A stretch of 64,000 bases of DNA from the NCBI GenBank assembly GCA_037043455.1, contig JAWPHD010001137.1, positions 124,001 through 188,000 on the forward strand, read 5' to 3'. The stretch comes from Cyrtodaria siliqua. Its lineage: Eukaryota; Mollusca; Bivalvia; Adapedonta; Hiatellidae. Position numbers and translations under genes: made by a program. The stretch's first letter is position 1; each line of letters opens with the position of its first letter. This document shows positions 1 through 10,964 of the stretch, piece by piece. The notes under the pieces are model-generated. The model was not told the DNA's origin, searched no databases, and worked only from the letters and a program-made list of their open reading frames with translations.

Positions 1-385
1 AGCTGTAGCAACCGTAGGGAGCAAATGTTGGATTTTATTTTGTTAAATTCCATCTTAAAGAAACTAACCCGCCAAATAACAGCAAAATTACACCGTGTTC
101 GGGTCATATAATAATGTATATATATGTGCCATTTAAAAGTAAAGCTTCACAGGTTCTTAAAATACTCATGAATGAAAATGCACAAAATGAATTATGAGTT
201 GGTAACTCTTAATTCGACATTCCAGTTTTAGGTTTTGGCCTGGCTGGTTAAAACCATTTATACTGTGTCTACAGAGTTTGTATTCTCAAAATATGTAAAT
301 TATACATACACCTCGTCATCAGTAAGTTTAGAAACGGTGTACATATGTTGTAAAAACTGGATGTTGGCGGGGTAGCTACTTTAAT
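1..385 (+). repeat. Dispersed repeat family R1, copy A
   Basis: This roughly 350-bp AT-rich sequence recurs at 26845-27235 (inverted) and 48800-49170 (same strand). Shared landmarks in order are a GTCATATAATAATGTATAT block, TTCTTAAAATACTCAT, TTGGTAACTCTTAATTC, a TGTGTCTACA block and GTTTAGAAAC near the right end. No coding frame is shared. The family is non-coding and of unknown class, and the left end may continue beyond the window. Confidence 0.8.
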
Positions 386-444
386 GATTACTAGCTTACT
401 TAGTGGTGATGGCATTACTATGTGAATGAACATTCCCTCGAAAA

Positions 445-885
445 ACAAGAGCTGTCAGAGGACAGCGTAGCTTGACTATTTCGAATATTCAGAGAACAAG
501 ATATGATACACCCGGCATACCATCAGGAAAAAAAAGGGGCGAGCTGGATGGAAAACATTGGAATTTTCATTAAATCAAGAGCCACAATTTTCATAATAAC
601 CCTTTCAAAGGATATGTAATGGAAATTTTAAAAGTTGAAAATATGTTAAAAGTATATGTAAATGCATTTGACCTTTGACCCCTTTGTGACCTTGATCTTT
701 CATCCAATGATGTTGAACTCCGTAGATACGATCATATTCCCATTTACAATAGAGTATGTAAGTCTGATGATGATTGGATAAAAAATGTTGAGGTTATTTA
801 CATGTTAACACAAAAATGCAATTTGTGACCATGAACTTTGACCTATAGACCCCAAAAGATCCTTCGAACAGTCGAGCTAAAAATA
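445..885. mobile_element. Dispersed element with inverted AGCT(T/C)GACTATTCGAA-like ends
   Basis: Left end at 469-486 reads AGCTTGACTATTTCGAAT. A diverged inverted copy lies at 863-878, and another inverted copy at 2966-2981. The left edge also has a small hairpin (GCTGTC-AGAG-GACAGC). The arrangement suggests either a ~440-bp non-autonomous element plus a second one, or one composite reaching to about 2990. No transposase frame is present. Confidence 0.5.
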
Positions 886-899
886 TCAAATTATTTCTA

Positions 900-1062
900 A
901 AGTTTGATTGATTGATTGAATTAGATTTTATAGTCGCACCAACAGCTAAGGTCATATGGCGACTTTCCAGCTTCCATTGGTGGAGGAAGACCCCAGGTGC
1001 CCCTCCAGGCAATTTTCGTGCACGGGCGGGCACCTGGGTAGAACCACCGACGTTCCGCAAGC
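900..1062 (+). repeat. Dispersed repeat related to the 19768-20155 insertion
   Basis: Starts with repeated ATTGATTGAATT, then a CGCACCAAC block and CATATGGCGAC, matching the order seen at 19768-19830 (GAATTGAATT, GCGCACCAAC, TATATGGCGCC). It continues through a GC-rich stretch ending near a GGGTAGAACCACC block. A reverse open frame across it is a by-product of the low stop content, not a gene. Confidence 0.55.
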
Positions 1063-1089
1063 TAGCTGGATAGCTTCCTCACATAAAGA

Positions 1090-2250
1090 TTCCTAGTTCT
1101 AAAGTTTGACCCAGGAGCTAGGTCCCCAAAGGAGGGGAAGAAGCCTAGGGTCTACGCAGGTTGGATGGTTGTATCCATCTGTTAATGCCCAGTAAGTCAG
1201 GCGCGTAGCTGCCTATACGCGAGTACGCGGCTGAATCCACACGATTCTGATAAAAGCACCTCAGAAGCCCAGAATGCACCATTGTTTTCAAAATTTTCCG
1301 ACCCCCCTAGCACAATTATGAATCCACATGAATAGATCATGATGGCTAGCTACGCCCCTGTAAGTGTATATATGGTTATAGGGTAGGTATCTCAACGGTT
1401 TACAAGTTATGACCAAGGGGCTATGTCACCAGGGGTGGGGAAGGAGTCCAGGGCCTATGCTGGGTTGGATGGTAGTATCCTTCTGTTCATGCCCAGTAAG
1501 TGTATATATAGTTATAGGGTAGGGATCTTAACGGTTTCCAAATTATGACCCAGAGGCTATGTCCCCAGGGTTGGGGAAGGAGATTGGGGTCTATGCTGGT
1601 TGAGTGGTTTTAGCCATCTGTTCATGCCCAGTATAAACTGTTTATATAGATATAGGGTGGGGATCTCAATGGTTTCCAAGTTATGACCGAAGGGCTATGT
1701 CCCCAGGGGTGGGGAAGGAGCCCGGGGTCTATGTTGATTGGGTGGTTATATCCATCTGTTCATGCCCAGTAAGTGTAAATATGGTAATAGGGTGGAGATC
1801 GCAACGGTTTACAAGTTATGACCCAGGGGCTATGTCACCAGGGGTGGGAAGGAGTCCGGGGTCTATGCTGTTTGGGTGGTTGTATCCGTCTGTTCAAGCC
1901 CAGTAAGTGTATATATGGTTATAGGATGGGGATCTCAATGATTTCCAAGTTATGACCGAGGGGCTATGTCCCCAGTGGTGTTGAAGGAGACCGGGGTCTA
2001 TGCTGGTTGGGTGGTTATATCTGTCTGTTCATGCCCAGTAAGTGTATATATGGTTATAGGGTGGGGATCTCAAAGGTTTCCCAAGTCATGACCGAGTGGC
2101 TATGTCCCCAGGGGTGGGGAAGCAACCCGGTGTCTATGCTGGTTGGATGGTTGTTTCTGTCTGTTCTTGTCCAGTATTAAAGTGTATATGTGGTTATAGG
2201 GTGGGGATCTCAACAGTTACTAAGTTATGACTCAGTGGGCCCACCCACAC
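1090..2250. repeat. ~136-bp tandem satellite, about 8 units
   Basis: The anchor ATGCCCAGTAAG or its variants occurs at 1185, 1489, 1624, 1762, 1896, 2031 and 2167, giving a 134-138 bp period. Each unit contains GGTTATAGGGT, GGATCTCAACGG, AAGTTATGACC, a GGGGCTATGTCCCCAGGGG block and GGGGTCTATGCTGG. The one long gap (1185 to 1489) is explained by a transposon at 1198-1360. Short open frames here are by-products. Confidence 0.9.
1198..1360. mobile_element. 163-bp MITE with CAGGnGCGTA ends inside a satellite unit
   Basis: The left terminus is CAGGCGCGTAGC and the right terminus is GCTACGCCCCTG (inverse CAGGGGCGTAGC). The flanks carry the 5-bp duplication TAAGT at 1193-1197 and 1361-1365. Removing the element plus one duplication (168 bp) turns the 304-bp anchor spacing into 136 bp, the normal satellite period. 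A related 339-bp copy lies at 59091-59429. No coding capacity is seen; the superfamily is uncertain because hAT-like ends usually come with 8-bp duplications. Confidence 0.82.
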
Positions 2251-2454
2251 CCTCATGTTTCACCTCTTGTGACTCCCGGGGCGGGTCCAATTCTGAACCC
2301 AGGGTGACCATTTGATCAAACTTGGTAGAGGACTACTAGACGATGCTACAAACAAAATATCTAAGCTGCAGCCCTTTTTTGTTTCAGAGAAGAAGATTTT
2401 GAAGTGTTTTTCTTATATACTTCTATGTAAAAATGACATTTTTTACCAGTTCAG

Positions 2455-2915
2455 GGGCCATAATTTTGTCAAAATGAATGGAAGAGCTATGTGGATTGTT
2501 GGATAAGGTACAGAATTTGATGTGAAACATTAGTTTAAAATTTTAATGCAATAACTTGAGTAGTTTTGAAGTTATGAATCTATTGCACAAAAACTTTAAG
2601 ATAAAGACACGACAAAGGGCCATAACTATGTCAAAATAAAAGGAAGAGTTATGGGGATTGTTGGATAAGGTGCAGAATTTGATGGGAAACATAGTATAAA
2701 GTTTTAATGCAATAGCTTGAGTAGTTTTAAAGTTATAAATCTATTGCACAAACACTTTAAGGTAAAGACATGACAATCAATGGGCCACAACTTTGTCAAA
2801 ATGAAAGGTAGAGTTATTGGGATTGTTGGATAAGGTGCAGAATTTGATGGGAAACATTAGTATAAAGTTTTAATGCAATAGCTTCAGTAGTACTGAAGTT
2901 ATAAATCTTTCAGGT
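2455..2915. repeat. ~163-bp tandem repeat, three units
   Basis: The anchor GGATAAGGT occurs at about 2501, 2663 and 2828. Units share GGGCCATAA, TTTGTCAAAATGAA, GGATTGTTGGATAAGGTGCA, a TTTAATGCAATAGCTT block and AAGTTATAAATC. The array ends at a GACGCCGACGCCG block leading to an inverted CTTCGAATAGTCAAGCT motif at 2966-2981. Confidence 0.85.
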
Positions 2916-2989
2916 GAAGCTGGGGACGCCGACGCCGTGGTGAGTGGGATAGCTCTCACTATTTCTTCGAATAGTCAAGCTAAAAATTG

Positions 2990-4044
2990 TTTGTTTCATG
3001 TTATTAACTGTTAATTACTGGTATTCAAGTAGTATCCGAACAGTGGTAGTATCCGAATTTCCGTAAACAAATGATGTTCGTAGATCGATCAATTTAATTT
3101 AATAAAATGATACAATTTTCATCATCAGAAGAATCGTCGTATACAAAAAAGCAAATATGTACTGAAATATAAATGATTTTCTTCCCAGCACTCATTTCCC
3201 CGCAAATTTGTGTCAAATATGATTATACTGCAGTAGCGGAAACTTTCAATTTACGTAATGGAGACAACTCTTGTTAATATATTTTATGTAGGTCATAAAT
3301 GAGATGAGTTGTCTTTCTTACCGAATGGGGCATTCAATAGGGTTAATGACCAGAAATGTATCCGTTTGTTTTAGCAATTCGGCTACTACTTCCGTACGCT
3401 TATTGGTTACCCTTTTGAGGGCCCCGTTTAAGAGTGTGTGTGCGAGCTTGCAATCGGATGTTGACATTTTTAACAATGAAGTGAACTTAACTGTGAAGTG
3501 AACTTAACTGTACTCTATAAGTTGTTTTTGTTTGAATAATATCAAATAACAACAAACAATACACACTATTTTCTGTTCGGCTACTACTAGCAAACCAGTA
3601 TATTGCACCTATCATGTATTTAATTAAAACCTATATGGTAAAATAACATCAGACAGTGAAAAATCTAAATTCTTTTAAATTAGGGTCAAACCCGGTACGT
3701 TCGGACAGCCAGGTACGATCGGATGCTTGATTACACTCACAACACTGTTTGAGAGTACTTCCCGGTATAATCACATAGGATGTCATACTCTTATCCATTA
3801 AAAATCGATGTTCTTAGCTTTGAGCTTGTTATTATATGCTAAGTGTAACACACTTTTTGATTTGTCAAATAAATTCATACGTTATCAAAACGTGTTTTGG
3901 AGCCATTTACAAACATTTCATATAGGAGCATCCTGTTAACCGCACCAGCAATTCTGTTACAATTACTCGATCTTGTTGGTCATACTTCTTTGAAATTTGT
4001 GTCCATCTGAACAATTAAGTTACGTAGTTGTTGTCAGATTAAAA
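2990..4044. other. Non-coding stretch, nothing recognised
   Basis: AT-rich sequence with stops in every frame. It was read on the minus strand for the missing 3' exons of the C1QBP homologue (conserved FVVEV-type and acidic segments) and none was recognised. No RNA gene was seen. Confidence 0.5.
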
Positions 4045-4570
4045 TATAACGAGATAAACGCCTGGTGGCGTTAAAGTCGGGTTTTTCAAAATGTGAAAGG
4101 TAAGTGCCTGTGTGTTTGGTGAACTATTTAATAGAGCTTTTCTAAATATTTTTTTGGGAGTGGGAGAATGCTTTAATGTTATAGCACATATTTTGGAGAA
4201 AGTAGGTCTCAGTGACCCAGTTTTCATGGTAAGGTCAGTGCTTGATGAGAGGAAGTTACTGTTAAAGTTTGATGAAGATCGGACATGGTAATGCTGAATA
4301 TTATAACAAAAAGTCTATTCCCCCCTCCCCCAACCCCACCTCCCCACACCCCCGAAACTAAGACAAAAAGGTTAACGTAACGCATATTTTGGAGAAAGTA
4401 GATCACAGTGACCTAGTTTACAGGGTAAGGTCTTGACCCTGTAGTGCTTGATGAGAGGAAGGCGCTGTTAACGTTTAATGAAGATCGGACATGGTAATGC
4501 TGAGATATACAGAAAACACAAAATGTGGCCGCCCAGTTTACTATAAGTCGATTTTTTTCTCTAAAAAAAA
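4045..4570 (+). mobile_element. Element E1 with oestrogen-response-like repeat units, short copy
   Basis: A leader (AAACGCCTGGTGGCGTT then TTTTCAAAATGTGAAAG) is followed by about two ~170-bp units (TATTTTGGAGAAAGTAG, GTGACC, GGTCAGTGCTTGATGAGAGG, GATCGGACATGGTAATGCTG). The tail reads GAAAACACAAAATGTGGC then TATAAGTCGATT. The same leader and tail bracket the far longer copy at 16815-20600. The palindrome is degenerate here: AGATCACAGTGACCT at 4400-4414 has one mismatch to AGGTCAnnnTGACCT. Confidence 0.75.
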
Positions 4571-5312
4571 AAAAAAAACGGCGAAAAATGTATATTCGTG
4601 TATTGTTGGGTTCATTTATTTGACAAAATGAAAGTGTCCCACTGTACCATACTCCTGGTAAAATAGTGGATGGTACAATCAGACACCTTAATACGCTCAA
4701 TTCAAACTGGTAATCTATAATGAAACATGTGCAGATCTAGGCTAGGGCGTTACGCTAGAGGTATCACTCTTACTTAAGCGTCTTCCAAAACAATCACCAT
4801 TAATTTAATTACCAATTATTACAGATCTAATAAATCTGAGTCTATCAATTTGAAAACCATCGCCACACTTCCAGCCGCAGGAAAATTGAGGCAAATGATG
4901 GGTTGGGGCATGTTTTTCTATGTTTGTATATATACCATACACATGGAATAGTGATTTTTTTAAAAAAACTTTTACGGTTTTCGACCTTTCGCAGATGTCT
5001 GAGTGTACCATCATGGGTGTCCCAATGTATCGTAAGAGTTCGACTGTACAGAGATGTGATGACAAAAGCATATACATGGTTTAATAAGTGTTATATGGAA
5101 TGAATAATTCTGTTTTCATTTGAAAACGATCCGCATATGACCCTTCATTTCGCAATTATTTCATAAAGCTTCGGGCGCACAGATATGTATCAAAACAAAT
5201 AAGTGCCTGAATACGAAGGTGTCCAAACGTACCGAGTTTGACCCCAGATGCAAGCAGGTTTAAAGTCAAAATGATACGGAATAAATAAATCGAGATAACT
5301 GTCACAACTTAC

Positions 5313-5406
5313 AGATGGTGCTTCGCTTCTTTCTGCACTTTCAGGTTCATCAAATATGTGATCATCTGTATCCACGCTATTGTTCACATCAAACTCGACT
5401 GTGATT
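5313..5406 (-). CDS. C1QBP homologue exon 3
   Basis: A 94-bp exon entered after CTTGTAG (phase 2) and left at donor GTAAGT (phase 0). It reads TITVEFDVNNSVDTDD then HIFDEPESAERSEAPS. This matches the family KITVTFNINNS strand followed by the acidic low-complexity linker. The next exon (FVVEV-like) should lie further left and was not found in this window. Confidence 0.83.
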
Positions 5407-8400
5407 CTACAAGTAGGGGAACATATGGACAGTCAAATTAAAATGTGCTGTATATTGATCAAGTTTTTCAGTGTATTCCTGGGCCTTCTTTACGAGTAGA
5501 ATTTTGGTTCCTTCCCAATCACAAAGAATTATATAATTTTGGTTCCTTCCCAATCACAAAGAATTATATAATTTTGGTTCCTTCCCAATCACAAAGAATT
5601 ATATTAATTTTGGTTCCTTCCCAATCACAGAGAATTATATAATTTTGGTTCCTTCCCAATCACAAAGAATTATATAATTTTGGTTCCTTCCCAATCACAA
5701 AGAATTATTTAATTTTGGTTCCATCCCAATCACAAAGAATTATATAATTTTGGTTCCTTCCCAATCACAAAGAATTATATAATTTTGGTTTTTTCCCAAT
5801 CACAAAGAATTATTTAATTTTGGTTCCTTCCCAATCACAGAGAATTATATAATTTTGGTTCCTTCCCAATCACAAAGAATTATATAATTTTGGTTCCTTC
5901 CCAATCACAAAGAATATAATTTTGGTTCCTTCCCTATCACAAAGAATTATATAATTTTGGTTCCTTCCCAATCACAAAGAATTATATAATTTTGGTTCCT
6001 TCCCAATCACAAAGAATTATATAATTTTGGTTCCTTCCCAATCACAGGGAATTATTTAATTTTGGTTCCTTCCCAATCACAGAGAATTATATAATTTTGT
6101 TTCCTTCCCAATCACAAAGAATTATATAATTTTGGTTCCTTCCCAATCACAAAGAATTATATAATTTTGGTTCCTTCCCAATCACAAAGAATTATATAAT
6201 TTTCGAATTCCAAAATAATCCCAATCTGTAAAAAATAATTGTGTATTTTTGTGTGCTTTTTAATAAAAGTGTTTATTTTTATTTTTTATAAAAGTGACAT
6301 TCTGTCTTACGTTTTCCATTTGTATGTTCAAATAAAAGCTCAACACAATATACGGGTACCTAAAAACATAGAAACATGTGTTACTTCCAGATATATATAA
6401 ATAAATGGATACCTACGTTTCATCATTGAATTTTTTGGTAAGAGTGACGTTTGTTCCGTTAGTTTTGTGATTCCAGTCTTTCACTTGTGTTACTCGTGGC
6501 TCCTCTATCTTCTGCTCATCGTTGATTTCCTGACCAAGAAATTTCACAAATTCTTCATCTCCTGCAATATTAAATGCTTATAGGTAAGAGAAATGTTAAA
6601 TAATCATTATGCAAGAACATTTGTTTGTTTTTCCTCTTTCTTTTAAAAACCATTGATAAAAATCATGCAGAGTTCGACACGTTACGGTAGTCCGAGACCA
6701 CCAGAATTTGCCTCGGACTCATAATCTAGACCTCCAAGCTGAGAAGTCCCGAGGACTACCTACTTTTGACAAAAATAAATAGACATAATCGTCAATTTAG
6801 CAATAAAACATAACAAATAAAACAACTTTATTATAATTGTATCACCGAAGCTTGTTAAATCTCATATCCAAATGTGTTTTCACTTTGAAAACGCAATGTT
6901 TTTTGTGGCAAAAACGAGAGGTTGCGATGTACGCTTTTCACAGATATAACTGGTTTCCGGTATGAATGTAAATCTACAAAGCCGAGTCCCAGCGCTTGCT
7001 CATGACTGTTACCCATATCGTGAATATGAGAGATGTTTCGTCCCCAAAACTAGTTCAACTTAACATAAAATTATGAACAAATAAAGTAGCTATTATTGTT
7101 GATTTAAATTTATTACAATTTGCCCGGTAATAAACGCAAATCGAAGTAAAAACGGACAGAAATACAATTTTGGACGAATCGTTCGACTGAAATGGTCATA
7201 TACCACTATTGCATTTCCCATAGGCCTACATTATAGCCGTTTGTCCTTCAACCCCTATTTCTAAATAAGACTGGCTGAAAACTTAAAGAACTAAAAAAAA
7301 TAGATGTGTTTCCTATTGCATGCTCTAAAAACATAGGGTCGGTAGGTAAGCATTTTTTTTCTTTTTCTTTTTTGGAGCAAGATATTGTGAGATTCTACAT
7401 GTATTTATCTCATAAACCCCATACAAGTTGATGATACAGCTGAAAGTTGCTCTGTGATGTCAGTTTACCTCGATATATTGTGATAAATCATTGTTCAGAA
7501 CAAATAAAAAAAATAATATATATATATATATATATATTTTTTTTATAAAAAGTTTTAGGGTCGGCCCCTTAAAAATAGGGTCGGTCGGGCCTCCGGAAAC
7601 ACAGGTATTTTTTTGTTTGGCCTTATATACACTCAAAAATATCAGCAAATTGGGTATAATGAAATGCTTTCAACCTAATACTTCACTGAAGGTACCCCCA
7701 GAATCATGGCAGTAAATAAATTGTACTTTTTGAAAATATACCCTCAGTACAATTGTATCAATAACAATGCAAATTTCAGTCAAAATATCCTGAGATTTGT
7801 TATGATTTGGGTAATTTAATATAATCTAAATCAGAATCTACCTTACAATCTGACTACCGGTATACGCCCTTAAAGACCTTATGCTGTTTTACAACGAATA
7901 AGAAGCCCCAAATCAATATCTGACCAAAAAGATAAGTTTCTGACGGAACTGTCAATACCCAATAAAAACACTGGTTTTTGCGAATTTCCATTTTTGAAGA
8001 AATGTGGAAATACCTGGGGACTAATTCTTTCAGTCAAGAAAGTGAAATCAAATGAAGAGAAAAAGGAACATGGACGTCTGTAAGACAAAGCGAAAATGGT
8101 GTTGCAATTAAATGGCTCATGTACAATGATAAAAAAACATGAAATAAAATGTAAGGACTAAGGTGTGTCTGCGAGCATTTTAAGTTGTTATGGGATGTTG
8201 GGAATGACCAGGAAGATGTGGATCCTGATTTTATCTGACTTAAAAAGACTTCCAGACCTTGCAGAGTAAGGACAACAGGCAGATGTGTGACTTAATGAAT
8301 ACTGAGATTGAATCCGTCTTTTTTGAGTGTTTTTCATTTATGTCCACTGTTTCCTCGTTACTTATAGTTTGTTTATTTTAAATCCCTTTATTTTTAGGTT

Positions 8401-10850
8401 TATATTTTGAAAATTAGCCAGACTACCAAATTCTGTGCAGGACTACTTGATTTTGAAAGTTGGTAGTCTGTTCCTGCAGACTACAGGACTACTTGGGGGA
8501 AAAAAGGTTAGTGTCAAACCATGTCATGGCAAGTTAAATTATTTTAATATTTGCAACCAGTCCAATAAGCTAGAACATCAAACAGCCTCTGCACAGCGCA
8601 TACCTAGTCTCATTTATTTGATGTCTGGGGTGCTTTTTTTTTTACATATGGACATTTATAGAAGCACCCCGTGACGTCTCATTGTGTTTGACCAAAAACT
8701 GTGCGGACAATTTCAGACTGTGTATAAATGTTTCTTGTATGACCTCACTGCGCAAGAAACCTGTTTTGCCGTTCAAACAATGCATAGTACCTAGATTTAA
8801 ACTAATGTATTTTATATCAAAATCTTTTTTGGATTAAAATTTTAATGTGAAATGGATAACAGATGATCATTCTTCATTTTAGGTAAGTTGTGCATTTATA
8901 ATATTCAGTGTATCTGTTTAAATTGACTGTTTATGCCAAACATTTATAATAATTTGTTTCCGCTAACGGCTTAAAAAAATAATAGGGTAGGTAGGTAGGC
9001 AAAACTTTTTTATTTTATTTTATCTTTTTATTATTATTGACCTTATTTTTGTTAATGAAAAAACACTTTTAATATCATAAACAAGAAATATCACTGTAAG
9101 TGATAAATGCCCCCGAAGTGTCCTTTGACCTCTAAGTATGACCTTGACCTTGGAGCCATGGACCTGGATTTTGTGCACGACATGTCGTTTGGTTGTGGTG
9201 AGCACTTGTGCCAAGTTATTTGAAAATCCGTCCAGGCATGCAAAAGTTATTGACCGGACACAATTTGACCTTTGACCTCTAAGTTTGACCTTGACCTTGG
9301 GGTCGCAGACCTGAATTTTGTGCGCGACACATCGTCTTGTTGAGGTGAGCACTTGTGCCAAGTCATTTGAAAATCCGTCCATGAATGCCAGAGTTATTGA
9401 TCGGACACAATTTGACTTTTGACCTCCAAGTGTAACCTTGACCTTGAAGACCTGGGTTTTGCGCGCGACACATCGTCTTGTTATGGTGATCACCTGTGCC
9501 AAGTTATTTAAAAATCCCTGCAGGGGTTGTGACGTTACGGTCCGGACACGAAATTGCGTACCCGTTTTTTTACCTATGAACTGCAAGTGTGACCTTGACC
9601 TTTGAGGTACGGACCTGGGTTTTGCGCGAGACACATCATCTTGATATCGTGATCACTTGTGCCAAGTTAATCAAAAATCCATGCAGGGGTTTTGAAGGTA
9701 CAGTCCGGACACGAACTGCGGAATAACGGACGGAATCCGGACAGACAGACAGATGGACGGCGATTAGTATGCTGGGATAGTATTAAGACCTAGATAATAC
9801 ATGGTTACGTCCATTTTTCAAAATTTGGTAATGTACACCCCCAGGGGTCGTGGGATCAAATCTCACTTGAGGCATATTTTTTAAAAAAAAAAATCTTCAT
9901 AAGAATTTGAAACCTTTATTCATGGGGTTCAACTTTTTATTATTATTATATTATTATATTATTATTTTTTTATTTTTTTTTTGCAATAAAAAAAGTTACA
10001 AACACTTTTTTCTTTTAACCCTTATGTCTAGCGCAGTTAACGCAGTTTATCTCTGCAGAAGGTCCACACATAAAAAAGTAAAATGTGTATGTATTCAAAT
10101 GCGTATACATGCATATCAAAAATCATCTTGCCATTCGCAGACGTGTATTTTATGCACTAAGCGCGCACCCGGATAGTAACGTGTATTTTATGCACTAAGC
10201 GCACAACCTGATCGTTCCGACTTAGCCAATATAATTTTTTATATAAATATAGATTTTGCTGAAGTAGCAGAGTTTTAGAGGGCCAGGTCAATACCTAGCC
10301 TTGAGTACTGTGTTACTGTGTATCAGGTTGGAACCATAACAGTCAAAGCAAAAAGTTGGAAATGGATCGTCCGCAGATGATCTGTCAAATGTCTCTTTGC
10401 AGCCAACATATACCAGAATAACAGCAGTGTCACAAATATTCTAGAGCATATCAATAGGGAAATACTCATTGACTTGCACATTCACAGTATTCTCGCTGGT
10501 AGGTCTACGCTATAAGTACATACAATAAAGAGACATTTGCAATGAAAACCGCGAAAACTAATGACATTGACCTTGTAACTGTTACATCATAAAATGCATT
10601 AAACCAGCACTTATCTCAAGATCTTACCTTTTGTATGGACATTACAGCATCCACTCAGCGTGTTTACGTTGTGAGTTTTAAACGTATTTGCTGATGATAC
10701 ACACCAAAAACTTCTTGTCAATGTCAACCCACGTGTGGCAATTTGCGGTGCCGTCACAAGCCTTGATCCGCTGCCAGCTGCTATTGTCCCTGCCTTTTGC
10801 AGAATCTTTGATGTAAGAGATAGAAGTGGTTGTCTTATAACACTTGCCAT
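5313..10850 (-). CDS. C1QBP/p32 homologue, 5' three exons (3' end outside window)
   Basis: Homologue of complement C1q-binding protein (p32/MAM33), an acidic trimeric mitochondrial matrix protein implicated in mitochondrial ribosome function and translation. Exons 10628-10850, 6417-6561 and 5313-5406 join in phases 1 and 2 with no stop, giving 153 complete codons. The product starts with a basic, Ser/Thr-rich, acid-free presequence (MASVIRQPLLSLTSKILQK), as expected for mitochondrial import. Next comes SGCCNVHTKGDEEFVKFLG, matching the family pattern C-x-SLHTDGD-x-x-F-x-x-FL around the start of the mature protein, then FDVNNSVDTDD, matching the family FNINNS segment. The C-terminal half (FVVEV region, acidic loop, final helices) was not found, so the gene probably continues left of base 1. 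Introns are 4066 and 1010 bp and full of repeats. Confidence in the family is high; expression is not shown. Confidence 0.85.
5495..6205. repeat. 35-bp minisatellite, ~20 units, in C1QBP intron 2
   Basis: The unit is ATTTTGGTTCCTTCCCAATC followed by ACAAAGAATTATATA; GGTTCC anchors at 5506, 5541 and 5576 give the exact 35-bp period. Units differ by a few substitutions and one short deletion. Each contains the palindrome AATTATATAATT at the unit junction. Units abut directly with no unique spacers, so this is not a CRISPR array. Because 35 is not a multiple of 3, apparent frames rotate through the array. Confidence 0.95.
6417..6561 (-). CDS. C1QBP homologue exon 2
   Basis: A 145-bp exon entered after TTGCAG (phase 1) and left at donor GTAGGT (phase 2). 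It reads DEEFVKFLGQEINDEQKIEE and then VKDWNHKTNGTNVTLTKKF. This matches the p32 N-terminal helix (D-K-A-F-V-D-F-L-x-x-E-I-x-E-E) and first strands (W-x-L-x-x-N-G-T-x-A-x-L). Both junctions are in phase with the neighbouring exons. Confidence 0.85.
6562..9080. other. C1QBP intron 1, left part: low-complexity and dispersed motifs
   Basis: No exon is expected because exons 1 and 2 join in phase. It contains an (AT)n tract at about 7518-7540 and copies of an ATAGGGTCGGTAGGTA-like motif at about 7335, 7555 and 8975 (another at about 54885). A pair of GGTAGTC/GACTACC sequences lies near 8405-8490. Otherwise nothing is recognised. Confidence 0.6.
9085..9745. repeat. Repeat family R2 with TGACCTTGA motifs, four units
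   Basis: Four ~150-165 bp units, each with TTTGACCTCTAAG, TGACCTTGACCTTGG, GACCTGGGTTTTG, CGCGACACATCGTCTTG, ACTTGTGCCAAGTTATTT, AAATCC and GTCCGGACACGAA blocks, end in an ACAGACAGACAGATGGACGG tail. Related copies lie at 22830-23410 and 60440-61920. Exact TGACCTTGA occurs at 9139, 9286, 9439 and 9590. The 204-codon reverse frame across it is repeat-derived, with the same motif repeated three times, and is not a host gene. Confidence 0.85.
10135..10205. repeat. Short direct duplication
   Basis: ACGTGTATTTTATGCACTAA followed by GCGC occurs twice in succession, about 41 bp apart. No function is evident; it lies in C1QBP intron 1. Confidence 0.7.
10628..10850 (-). CDS. C1QBP homologue exon 1 (transit peptide)
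   Basis: Codes for 74 residues plus one base. The ATG at 10850-10848 opens an Arg/Lys/Ser/Thr-rich presequence without acidic residues, typical of mitochondrial targeting. The exon ends ...SGCCNVHTK followed by donor GTAAGA at 10627-10622 (phase 1). The same frame extends upstream to an earlier ATG at 11015, but that extension has no family similarity, so the 10850 start is preferred. Confidence 0.82.
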
Positions 10851-10964
10851 AGTTAAATGTTTTAAATAATTACGATAAAAATGTGCAAGTAAAAATAGCA
10901 ACTCAATATGATACCGGAAACGGAAGATTGATATTGGTATCGCAAAACTATTAATTTTACACTC

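Noticed and set aside
8627..8670. Hairpin GGGGTGCT ... AGCACCCC
   Set aside because: An 8-bp stem with a ~27-base loop is expected by chance at this scale.
9020..9634. 204-residue minus-strand protein
   Set aside because: It is the translation of the R2 repeat; the same peptide pattern recurs three times, and the DNA repeat is elsewhere out of frame.
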